From Ceratothoa steindachneri (Eukaryota; Arthropoda; Malacostraca; Isopoda; Cymothoidae), in contig OZ018327.1 of assembly GCA_963969495.1 (NCBI GenBank), positions 37,081,912 to 37,145,911 on the forward strand: a DNA stretch of 64,000 bases, read 5' to 3'. Below the pieces are notes generated by a model that was not told where the DNA came from, did no database searches, and saw only the letters and a list, made by a program, of their open reading frames with translations. A program made the translations under genes and the position numbers. Shown here in pieces: positions 36,201 through 46,689 of the stretch; position 1 is the first letter of the stretch, and every line of letters starts with the position of its first letter.

Positions 36201-36722
36201 TTATTCTGGAAGGAAGTGAGAAGGGTGAGGAACCAGAAAGAGAATAAAAGTGTGAACTTTAGGGGAACAAATGTCATGGTACTTGTTAGCAATGATGAGG
36301 TCAAAACTGTATGGCGATAAAAATATGGGTGAGTTGTATTCTTAATGTGGGTATGAAAGATGATGTAAATGTAAATATGATTGGCTTTGTGGACGTAAAT
36401 TGGTTGTTGTATCGGGGTATGGAAGAGATAAGTATGCAAAAGAACGTTGGTGCTGTGAGAAGTTGAAAAAATGCAAAGTCAGTAGGAGTAGATTATATTG
36501 TTGCTGAGATGCTAAAAAGTAGTGATGTCTGTGTTATGAAATGAGTTTGGTAGGTGTGTTGTAAGTATTAAAGTGCATGAATGTCTGAGGACTGGAATAG
36601 TATACTAATAGTGCCATTGTGTGAGGATAAAGGTGAGAAAGTTGAATACAAGAACTACAGGGAGGCGACATAGTCGAGTGTATATTAAAACATGGAAAAA
36701 TTCTGATTGGACGTATAAAAAA

Positions 36723-37290
36723 GGAACAGGGAATGGCTTCGCCACTCCGCCCTACGGTGGGGAGCTTGCGCGTCCTGCTAAGATTAAAATTTAAAATCTA
36801 AAAAAAAGCAGCCATGGTTAAATTTTTATAAATTTTCTGAACTTCGCCAATTATAATAATATTAAAAAGGAAATCTAAACTAAATTTCCCCCCTTTCAAA
36901 ATATCACGGTGCTAAAATATAGTTATAGAAGAATAGAAGAAGATATATAAAAATAAATTTTTTGAACTTCACCATTTGTAATTCTTTGGCTTTTAAAAAA
37001 TTCACAAAATTTCGATACTTATATTTATTTCTGAACTTCACCATTTCGCTTTTTGATATTATAAAAGAATTATTAGAAATAACTTTTATAAAAAAACATA
37101 AGTCATAACCAAACAAAGATGAAATTATTATTGAAATACTCAAAAAAATCCCCTTCTTAAATAATAGAGTTAGTGACAATAAATGAAGGGTCGATAGGGG
37201 CTGCACACGTTAGGAAGGGGGAAATAATTACACTAGGAAAGGTAGCTTAGAAAACAAGGGATAAGCGGTTTAACGTGGATGGTGGCCTCT
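36723..37290. other. Unidentified AT-rich insertion in the LINE
   Basis: LINE similarity stops after HGKILIGRIKK and resumes at 37294. The insert begins with a GC-rich palindrome-like stretch (CCACTCCGCCCTACGGTGGGG near 36740, minus one base) and continues AT-rich, with CTGAACTTC(G/A)CCA recurring at about 36840, 36965 and 37035. No ends or target duplication were resolved. Confidence 0.5.
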
Positions 37291-37870
37291 TGGATCTGGT
37301 CAAAGCATAGAATGGGGTCGACATAGAAGCATTGTGGGATGAGCTAGGAATATATGGGTGATGGATGCTTTAAAGAGTATTTATGTTGAGTGTAAGGCCT
37401 GCGTTAGGGTGAAAGATAGCCGGAGTGTGTGGTTTGACATACGTGGGAGGTGTGATAAGGTTGTGTGATGTCGCTATGGCTGTTTAATATCTTTATGAAT
37501 GGAGTATTGGCAGAAGTAAGAATGGGGATGATGGAAATGGGTGTGGAATTGATGAGGAAGCGTGTGGGTGGGTTTCTATCTATGTTGGCATAAGCTGATG
37601 ACTTGGTGTTGGTGAGTGAGAGTGTGAGAGAACAGGGTTAAAAGTGAATGCAGAAAAGAGTATGGTAATGGTATTTGGCGGGGGTGAGAATGGAGTGAGG
37701 TGTGGTATGAGAGTCCGTAGCGTCACATTCGAACAAGTATGAAGTTTTAGGTATCAAGGATGCATTGTAAATAGTGGAGGTGCAGATGAAGCTGATTTAT
37801 GGTAATGGTGGAGAAGAGAAGATCTTGGGAGAGGAGTGCAAAGGGTCAATTTGAGAGGGATGCTTGGTGT

Positions 37871-38392
37871 AGTAGTAGTTGTATTAGTAGTAGTACTGGT
37901 TCGCCAACCTGCCATTATCCAGGCGAATCCCGACCGGATAGTGAAATAAACATAAAGGTCAGTTTGACAATCGGTGGTGAGCCCACCAGGGGGCCGGTCC
38001 TCTGGTGAGAAATGCCAGGAAGTATTGTTACGACACCAAAAAGCGTTCAGGTGGAATCTTCGTCACCCCGGGGCGGGAGGGGACCTGTTCCGCGTCAGAG
38101 GTATGTGGATATAGATACTCATCGGAAAGATTCCTTGGAACAGAGAGTGTATGTGTGTGTTGTGCTGCAAAGACGGGAGATGAGAGAAAGAAAGCAGTGC
38201 TGTAATTGGCTATTTGTGTCATGCGAAGTGCAAGATCTACCCACCCGAATACAGGGGTGAGCACAACGCGTCCTCCAATTGGTAGCCAGATCTCTCCGTG
38301 CACTGAGGTTTGTGTCCGTTCTTGCCGGGATCGAACCCAATACCGCGACGTTGGGAGACCAATGCCGTATCCACTGCGCTAGCAAGAGCTCT
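37871..38392 (-). mobile_element. Full-length tRNA-derived SINE with 11-bp TSD
   Basis: The 522-bp insert is bounded by a perfect 11-bp direct repeat, ATGCTTGGTGT, at 37860-37870 and 38393-38403. It interrupts the LINE coding sequence exactly (NLRGMLGV then MLGVRKVD). On the minus strand it starts with a tRNA-like head and has a unique body of about 400 bp. It ends in an (ACT)n-type simple tail (37871-37899), replacing a poly-A tail. It needs LINE enzymes in trans. The family name is not known to me. Confidence 0.9.
38319..38388 (-). promoter_or_regulatory. tRNA-like head with pol III A and B boxes
   Basis: On the minus strand CTCTTGC and GCAAGAA close a six-pair acceptor stem around a 70-nt tRNA-like fold. 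TAGCGCAGTGG is a good A box and GGTTCGATCCC a near-consensus B box. The D arm GCGCAGTGGATAC resembles tRNA-Arg. The anticodon stem TTGG/CCAA leaves only a four-base loop, so it is a SINE promoter, not a working tRNA. Confidence 0.8.
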
Positions 38393-38650
38393 ATGCTTGG
38401 TGTGCGAAAGGTGGATAGAATGAGAGTCGAATGGGTAAGAGATGTTTATAGTGTGGAGAGGGGTGTGTCTGAAAGTGTTCTGAAGTGGTGTATGGTCATG
38501 TGAAAAGAATGGATTGAAATAGACTTGTGAAAAGAAGATCCGAATGTCAGGCTGTGTAAAAGCTGGGTTGATTAGATGGGTGAGTGTTTGAGAGCGCTGA
38601 CAAAGGAGGAAGTGGATGATATGGCGTGTGTGAAGGGGCATACTAGGGAC

Positions 38651-38960
38651 CTTCTGCCCCTGGATGTACCCTGACTGGACGAGATGCTACTAGCACATTC
38701 CCTTCGTCGTGGACCAAATAATGGTCGCGTTGTGCTTAAAGGGACATAAAAGGGGTGGTAGGAGGGGCGGGTAATTTCAGTGGCGTTCAACTGCTTTAAC
38801 CCCATTGTGGGGAATTGGTAGATATTGAAGTGTTGAAGTAGAAGTGAATAGATCTGGATTTATAGTAAAATTACCGATGGAATATCGAAAAACATTCTGA
38901 ATGTTTCTTGACACATTTTGTCTTTCTTGTGAATATACCTCTTTTGTCATTGAATTCATT
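38651..38960. other. No feature recognised
   Basis: Sequence between the LINE end and the satellite, with no family recognised. Confidence 0.35.
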
Positions 38961-38964
38961 CAAG

Positions 38965-41030
38965 AGGTCTTTGTGGTAAAGACCAATGAGCTCTGGTTAG
39001 TGGTTAAAGACCAACGAGCTTTTGTTTGTGGTAAAGAACAACGACCTTTTGTTTTTGGCTAAAGACCAAGAGCATTTGTTTGTGGTAGAGACAAACGACC
39101 TTTTGTTTTTGGTTAAAGACCAACGAGCTCTTGTTTGTGGTTAAAAACCAACGATCTTTCGATAGGAGTTACAGACCAATGAGCTTTCGGTTGGGGTTGA
39201 AGACCAACAAACTTTTAGTTGTGATTAAAGACCAACGAGCTTATGTTTGTGGTAAAGAATAACGAGCTTTTGTTGGTGGTTAAATACCAACGAGCTTTCG
39301 GTTGAGGTTAAAGACCAACGAACTTTTGTTTGTTGAAGAACAACGAGCTTATGTTTGTGATAAATATTAACCAGCTTTTGTTGGTGGTTAAAGACCAATG
39401 AGCTTTCGGTTGGGGTTGAAGACCAACAAACTTTTAGTTGTGATTAAAGACCAACGAGCTTATGTTTGTGGTAAAGATTAACCAGCTTTTGTTGGTGGTT
39501 AAAGACCAATGAGCTTTTGTTTTTGGTTAAAGACTAACAAGCTTTTCTTTGTGGCAAATCTAACGAGCTTTTGTATGTAGTAAAGACTAACGAGCTTGCG
39601 TTTGTGGTAAATACCAACGGACTTTTATTTCTGGTAAAGCCCACGAGTTTTGTTTCTGGTAAGGACACACGAGCTTTTGTTTTGGGTAAAGACTAGCGAG
39701 CTTTTGTGGTAAATACCAACGAGCTTTCGGTTGTTTGTGGTAAAGGTCGATGAACTCTTGTATGTGGTAAATACTAACGAACTATTGTTTGTTGCAAAGA
39801 TCATCGAGCTTTTGTTTATGGTAAAGGCCAACGAGCTTTTGTTTGTGGTAAAGGCCAACGCGCTTTTGTTTGTGGTAAAGACTAACGAACTTTTGTTTGG
39901 GGTTAAAGACCAACGCGCTTCTGTTTGGGGTTAAAGACCAACGCGCTTTTTTGGGGGGGTTAAAGACCAACGCGCCTTTGTTTGGGGTTAAAGACCAACG
40001 CGCTTTTGTTTGGGATTAAAGACCAACGTGATTTTGTTTGGGGTTAAAGACCAACGCGCTTTAGTTTGGGGTTAAAGACCAACGAGCTTTTGTTTTGGGT
40101 AAAGACTAGCGAGCTTTTGTGGTAAATACCAACGAGCTTTCGGTTGTTTGTGGTAAAGGTCGATGAACTCTTGTATGTGGTAAATACTAACGAACTATTG
40201 TTTGTTGCAAAGATCATCGAGCTTTTGTTTATGGTAAAGGCCAACGAGCTTTTGTTTGTGGTAAAGGCCAACGCGCTTTTGTTTGTGGTAAAGACTAACG
40301 AACTTTTGTTTGGGGTTAAAGACCAACGCGCTTCTGTTTGGGGTTAAAGACCAACGCGCTTTTTTGGGGGGGTTAAAGACCAACGCGCCTTTGTTTGGGG
40401 TTAAAGACCAACGCGCTTTTGTTTGGGATTAAAGACCAACGTGATTTTGTTTGGGGTTAAAGACCAACGCGCTTTAGTTTGGGGTTAAAGACCAACGCGC
40501 TTTTGTTTGGGGTTAAAGACCAACGCGCTTTTGTTTGGGATTAAAGACCAACGCGCTTTTGTTTGGGGTTAAAGACCAACGCGCTTTTGTTTGGGGTTAA
40601 AGACCAACGCGCCTTTGTTTGGAGTTAAAGACCAATGCGCTTTTGTTTGGGGTTAAAGACCAACGCGCCTTTGTTTGGGGTTAAAGACCAACGCGCTTTT
40701 GTTTGGGATTAAAGACCAACGTGATTTTGTTTGGGGTTAAAGACCAACGCGCTTTAAGTTTGGGGTTAAAGACCAACGCGCTTTTGTTTGGGGTTAAAGA
40801 CCAACGCGCTTTTGTTTGGGATTAAAGACCAACGCGCCTTTGTTTGGAGTTAAAGACCAATGCGCTTTAGTTTGGGGTTAAAGACCAATGCGCTTTTGTT
40901 TGGGGTTAAAGACCAATGCGCTTTTGTTTGGGGTTAAAGACCAACGCGCTTTTGTTTGGGATTAAAGACCAACGCGCCTTTGTTTGGGGTTAAAGACCAA
41001 CGCGCCTTTGTTTGGAGTTAAAGACCAACG
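38965..41030. repeat. 28-bp satellite with 413-bp higher-order repeat
   Basis: About 74 units of GGTTAAAGACCAACGCGCTT followed by TTGTTTGG run for 2.07 kb. The left part (to about 39700) is diverged, with GAGC and TGTGGT variants. The right part is homogeneous, with CGCGC. A block of 413 bp is duplicated almost exactly (39672-40084 and 40085-40497). All open frames here (VGLYHKQKR-type repeats) are artefacts. Confidence 0.95.
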
Positions 41031-43250
41031 TGGTGGCGGTACTAAATTGGAGACCACGTTTTCACCCTCTCCGCCTAGGGCCAGATAATCACCCCGAGTC
41101 AATAAAATGCAGGAGTTTTTTGCCACGGAGTGTCACGAAGTGTGGCAAAGGAAGAGAAATAATTGAACACAAGAATGAGGTTTGTTCGGTATCTGGCGCC
41201 GATTTGCTCCGTAGGATGCCTCATTGGTGTACAACCAGGGGTTGCCACAGGGCAGCTATCCAACCAGGGGTTGCCACGAGGTAGCTATCCAAGCAAGGTC
41301 AACAAGGAATTGGAGTTTCCAGCCAACGAATAGACATCCCCATTGTGCCTTAACTATGAGCATGGTGAAATACGGTGTTTTTCTCTGACTGAAAGAGAAA
41401 TGAAAACGACTGGAACGATGAGAAAGAGAGAGAAAGATATAAAGGGAGAGGGAAACAGAGAGAAAAAACAGGCATGCAGATGAACCGATTGATAGACAAA
41501 GAAAGAGAATATTGTGAAAGAAAACAAAGTTCGCATTATTCTTTGCTCCCCCTCCCTTGGCCGTTAATTTCTTTCTATCATGGTCTTTCCTCCTTTTCCG
41601 CACAATGCAACATTGCATTCTATTCGTGCACACACGCGCCGCGGTGTGCAATCTCCCATTCCGAGCCCGCCTTCACACACCGATCACGTTCCAACTACCA
41701 ATCTCGTGTGGGAAGCTCGATTCCGCCACACCCAACATCTCTGCTCAGGTATACATATATGTTGAGAAACCTGTGTGTGTGTGTGTGTGTAATTGTGCGT
41801 TCGTTATTACCCCGCTACCCAAACAGAAGTGATAGTTTATGCACGTCATGTGTACGTTATACGCACACGTCCCCTATACCAACGTAGTCTAACGGCAGTC
41901 CGTGAGCCTTTCCAAAGAATTTGAGCGACGCAAACAGCATATATTATAATCCAGCTGTTTTTTATCACTGCGACGTGGAATGGTAACCAAACACTTCTGG
42001 GTGCCCAAACAAGTTCACAGGATACGAGGGTAGCGCCGTACCAGGGACTATCAATCCATAATTTGATACTTTGGATCCGTTCTCGTTTTTCGGTGTGGTT
42101 TAGGGGGGAGGGGGGAAGCGATATCATTGACGTCATTACCCGAGTGAGAATACTTCACTAACAGCAAGTAAAGACTCAATAAAATGCTATGAGACTCGTG
42201 GGAAAAGTAAATACAAAAGAAGATTAAAATTCGAACTAATAAATACTACAGAATGAAGACAATTGTAAAGACCAAACTGAGGTCAGCTCGAGATTCAGTA
42301 GAGTGGAAATGTCCAGCAAAGCAAAGCATATAAAGAGACGAACCAGATTAGTCATCTTGCAAATTAAACAGTCCCGAATTACATACCATTCGTAATATTC
42401 CTAATTCAAAAGCTTAACCTTAGATTCGAATTCAAATGGCGATTGCTAAATGTCGTTAGGCCTCTAGTTTTTCTACCGCGTCCCTTGATTTCAGACATAT
42501 AAGCCTCACCCCAGAATACTATTTAAATCAATCATATTTTCTTTAAAATTGATTTATATGAAATGTCCATTTCATATTTCAATTCAGAAAAAACTATTCA
42601 CTTCAAAATAATATTTAATACACTATAATGTGATTCTAACTCACAATGTGTCTCCCAAGATGGCGGCCAATCTATTTTTCGCCATAACATCATGATTAGA
42701 AATTTGCCCACATTAAAAGTATATTAACGATATACACTATATAGCATTTGCATTTTTTTTTTTAAATAGAAATATTTATAACAAAGCGCCCACAAAATTC
42801 GAGGGTGGGCATAATCCCCAAATAAACCGAAAGGAGAAATAGTTAACCCTTTATTTCTTTTTTTTTATCTTTTTTTACGACGCAATATCTCTAGCATCTG
42901 AAAAGGTTTTCTTTATGTTTAAATGCGTTACCTAGTATACCAATCTTCCTCCTTGTTATGCAGTATTGCCAACTTTTTATCTCAATTCTGAGTCGAACAC
43001 AGTCAAACAACAGACGCGCAATGCATAAAATCTAATTTGCCTTTCATACATAATACCTGAAAAGAGTAAATTTAATGTGCTGTGCTATTTCAATAAAGAT
43101 AATTTATTTATTTTTTATGCTTAATAAAAAGAACAAGACTGAAATTAAATGTGGTACTTGTTCTAAAGTATTAAAATGAGGAATTGGTTCTACATCATCG
43201 GGTCTTTTTCGTACCAGCCCCGGCATCGAATTAGGCGTTCGAAGCTATCG
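41031..43250. other. Mostly unassigned
   Basis: A short duplication, ACCAGGGGTTGCCAC, lies at 41234 and 41262. There is a (GA)-rich tract at 41386-41520 and (GT)n at 41771-41789. No coding family recognised, although several short open frames exist around 41470-41890. Confidence 0.35.
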
Positions 43251-43254
43251 TGAG

Positions 43255-43500
43255 GTTAATGTTAGGCTAAGTTTAGGATATCGAAAAAGAGGAGCCTGGA
43301 GGACAGCTATCCGCAGCGGCATCGTGGCCTTTGAGGAGAACAGAAGGCGGCATGAGGAGGACAAACGAAGAAGAAGAAAGGAGCGACTGAAATGAACTCG
43401 CCCTCCTCCTCCTGCCCTCCCATGTGACTTCTGCCCGCAGCTTTTCCACAAAAGACTGGGTCTCGTAAGTCATATCAGGCACTAGCATCAGCCGACGAGA
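43255..43500 (+). pseudogene. LINE C-terminus with C2H2 finger
   Basis: About 43288-43378 encodes GAWRTAIRSGIVAFEENRRH and an acidic-basic EEDKRRRRKERLK helix. It is followed near 43407-43477 by CDFCPQLFHKRLGLVSHIRH, a C2H2 finger in the style C-x2-C-x12-H-x3-H. This combination is the tail of a class of non-LTR retrotransposon polyproteins. Only the last ~75 codons are present, and a stop follows the finger. It abuts the minisatellite starting at 43561. Confidence 0.65.
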
Positions 43501-44707
43501 CCGGATAACTGAAGACGGAACCGAGGCTCGGAGCCGACGACGACTGCAGGCATCTCATAGGTACAGTCAGTTCTTAAATAGTAAATGCAATCAGTCCTTG
43601 GTATAGTCAGTTCTTAAATACAGCCAACTACTTGGAACAATTAGCAATACGTGCACTCAATCCCTTCAAACAGTCATTTCATCGATATATTCATCTCCTT
43701 CGTACATTCATCTCCCTACTTCTTGTTAAGTTCAGCTCTTTGTTACAATACGCTCCGTGATCCGGTGAGCCCCTTGATATAATCCGAGACTTGATACAGT
43801 TATATCCTTGGTACATTAAGTTCATCGGTACAATCATCTCCTTGATTTTGTAAGGAATGCTGAAAAGGAATTTGCACACATGCTTTTCAAGATACTGTCA
43901 GCTTCTCTCCATAGTCATCTTCATGGTACATGGTACAGTCAGCTCCTTGGTACATAAAGCTCTTTGATACCGTCAGCTTCTAAATTCAGACAACTCTTTT
44001 ATATAGTCAACCCCTTAGTAAGGTCATCTCATAAAAGCAGTATGCTTCTTGATACGTTCAACTCCTTGGTACAATCTACTATATGGTACAGTCAGCTCCA
44101 TAGTATAGTTAATTGTCAGCTCTTTGATACAGAGTCAGATCCTTAGTACAGTCAATTCATTGGTACAATCAACTATTTAGAGTCAGCTTATTGATACAGC
44201 CAACTCATTGATACAGTCACCTCCTTGGTACATTTAACTCATTAATACATCCACCTCTTAAATACAATCATCTACTTGGTGCAGTCATTTCTTTAGTGCA
44301 TTCGGTTTCTTGGTACAGTCAGCTCCATGACACAGTCGGCTTCTTGTTAAAATCAACTTTTTGGTACAATCAGACCCTTGATGCAGTCATCTCCTTATAC
44401 AGTCTGTTCCTTGATACAACCAGCTTATTAGTCCATTCATCTCTTTAGTATCGTTAACTCCTTGGTACAATCAGCTTCTTAGTAAAGTTGCTCTTTGGTA
44501 GAGTCAGCTCTGATTCAGTGATCTCCGTAGTACAGTCCACTATAGTAGAGTTCGCACCTCTGTACAGTCAACTTATTATTACGATCATCTCATTGGGAAT
44601 GCCATCTCATTAATACAGTCAGGTCCTTGATACACTAAGCTTCTTGATGCAGTCAGCTTGTTGATACCGTCAGCTCTATGATACAGCTAGCTTCTTGCTA
44701 CAGTCAA

Positions 44708-45564
44708 TGTTAGTACTATTGTCCTTGAGGTAAGGACCAATACTAACGTACTCGTCTGAATATGTCTTAAAATAGAGTTCAGTTGAGAAACTTTTTGTCT
44801 CTCTCAGACGAAATTCCCGAAAACTTTCTATGTTCTCAAGCTCGTCACTAATCTGAATTAGTGATTTTAATTTTGAATAAAGGGGGTTATAAAGTTGAAA
44901 AGAGTGCTTTAAATTTCAAGTGAAGATTGACGTTGACTTTCAACGGTGAGGTCACCGTTGAAAGCTGATTTGAAAACTTAACTTGAAAGTCGTGAAGAGT
45001 GAGGTAAAATTTACAATAGAGAGGGAATAGCTAGTAAGTTTGAATGAGTAGCTTTTGAAGGCAATTATGGAGAGTCAGAGAAGACGAAATTTTGAATGAT
45101 CCCCGCTGGGCTGTTTTTGAGATCGGAAAGGGAAGAGAGAGAGTAAAAAAAACGGGGCCTTGACTGCTCTCCGTAGAACTCACGCAAGCGATGTTCCCTT
45201 TAGCTTACGTTCTAAATTCAAAAGGCGAAAAACGTCTCCTTACAAAATTAAAGGAAGGGTGTTCCCTATGCCCTCACCCAAATGGAGAAGTGGAGTTTTA
45301 AATGCACCCTCACCAAAGGCTTAAGTCCGAGTCTAGGGATTCAACGGGAACGAACTAACTAAAGATCCACTCCCGAGGTAAGCGAGCAATACCAGCTGCA
45401 GCCAGGCTGATAAGTTGAAAAACAGCGCCAAAACCCCAGCCAATCGATATGGAGAAGAATAATCGAGAAACTTGACGTTTTAAAATAGACAAACAAAATA
45501 GGATAGATAAACGCAATGATAGTTGAAGGCAAAAAATCTATCGATTCGATAGATAATTCTAACA
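44708..45564. mobile_element. Insertion in minisatellite, possible solo LTR
   Basis: An 857-bp non-repetitive insert starts TGTTAG and ends CTAACA, the TG...CA inverted ends expected of an LTR. A GAATAAAGG polyadenylation-like signal lies near 44875 and a perfect foldback, CTTTCAACGGTGA/TCACCGTTGAAAG, at 44938-44965. No target duplication is evident. It could equally be a DNA transposon. Confidence 0.4.
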
Positions 45565-46082
45565 TCGGCTCCTTGAAACAGTCAGCTTTCTTAGTGCAGT
45601 AAGTTCCTTGATACGGTCAGCTTATTGAGAAAGTCATCCCCTTGGTAGAGCCTGTTCTTTGATACACTCAGCTCTTTGGTATAGTGAGCTCCTTGGTATA
45701 TTCAACTCCTGAGTACAGTTAGTTCCTAGGTAAACTCAGCCCCTTGATATATTCTGTTCCTTGATGCAATCAGTTTTATTATACAGTCTGATCTTCGATA
45801 CAATCAACTCATTGATACAGTCAGGTCCCTATTGCAGTTAGCTCATTGATTGATACAGTCAGATCCCTGTCGTAGTCAGCTCAATGATACAGTGAGATCC
45901 CATTACAATCGACTCCTCCTGGGCACCGTTAACTCCTTAGTAGATTCAGCTCCTTGATACAGTCAGTTCCTTGTTACACTCACTCATTGATACACTTAGC
46001 AGCTCCTTGTTACAGTCAGTTCCTTGGTAATTTTAGCTCGCAGTAAGCTCCTTGTTACAGTCAGTTCATTGATACATTAACT

Positions 46083-46588
46083 CAGGAGTCTCCAAAGTGG
46101 TCGATATCGACCCCTTGGGGGTCGATGAGTAAATGGGGTCGAAAGAGGGTTGATTAATGATATGGTGGGTCAATTTAACTTTTGGGGGTCAAAAGAAGAC
46201 ATTCGTACCCATTTATTACCCAATCTAACATTTTCTACGACATATTCATTTATCATTGTATTTCCACCTATTTTGATACGTCTCAACATCTCTATGGGTA
46301 AATTTCAACATTATGTTCATAATTTTGCCAAGTTTCCATCATCTCCACAATGACAATAAACATTTTTTCTTATCCCCCTCATATTTAATGAGAGATATAT
46401 ACTAAGGAGGGGAACACAGAAGAACTCTTTCGTAGGGTTTGTTTATGCAATTTTCCTTATTGAAATACATCAGAATTGGCACATGAACTTAATTTCTATT
46501 TATTTATTTTCAAGTACATGCCTGGGGTCGATGAGGATTCCAAGATTCGATGAAGGGGCCAATGGGCTAACAAGTTTGGCGACCCCTG
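46083..46588. mobile_element. 506-bp non-autonomous hAT element with TSD
   Basis: The ends are CAGGAGTCTCCAAAG (left) and, on the other strand, CAGGGGTCGCCAAAC (right), of the hAT type. The flanks are a perfect 8-bp duplication, CATTAACT, at 46075-46082 and 46589-46596. Removing one copy restores the minisatellite. Inside are GGGGTCGA-rich segments near both ends and a short plus-strand frame (46150-46353) ending FAKFPSSPQ, possibly a transposase scrap. Confidence 0.93.
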
Positions 46589-46689
46589 CATTAACTTCTT
46601 AGTGTTTCCACTTCCTTGGTACAGTCATCTCCTTGGTATTGTCCAGCACCCTAGTACAATCAACTCATTTGATACCGTCGCCTCCTCTG

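Larger units (their letters stand above)
34430..38650 (+). mobile_element. RTE-like LINE with three nested insertions
   Basis: This is a decayed non-LTR retrotransposon of the endonuclease-RT type common in crustaceans. The linker encodes VQWWNDKMKFAVESKEVALL near 34580, then the RKMNEDPDGN minisatellite (34786-36200). After it comes TLFWKEVRRVRN near 36200. The RT follows: AKSVGVDYIVAEMLKSS (36474-36520), DWNSILIVPLCEDKGEKVEY and KNYRE (36590-36665), HGKILIGRIKK near 36700, an insertion, then NGVDIEALWDELGIYG (37305-37350), QGCVMSPW-type remnants, and ADDLVLV near 37595. NLRGMLGV near 37845-37869 is split by a SINE and resumes as MLGVRKVDRMRVEWVRDVYS at 38393. It ends near 38650 with KEEVDDMACVKG. 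Stops and frameshifts throughout make it dead. Confidence 0.85.
43561..46685. repeat. ~20-bp ACAGTCAGCTCCTTGGT minisatellite, interrupted
   Basis: TACAGTCAGCTCCTTGGTAC-like units of 18-22 bp repeat with high divergence over 43561-44707, 45565-46082 and 46589-46685. The gaps are an 857-bp insertion and a hAT MITE. Length variation among units exceeds that of the other arrays, implying age. Confidence 0.85.

Noticed and set aside
39625..40383. Open frames with VGLYHKQKR-type and ELLFVVKxN-type repeats
   Set aside because: They are readings of the 28-bp satellite, and the identical pairs 413 bp apart come from the higher-order duplication.
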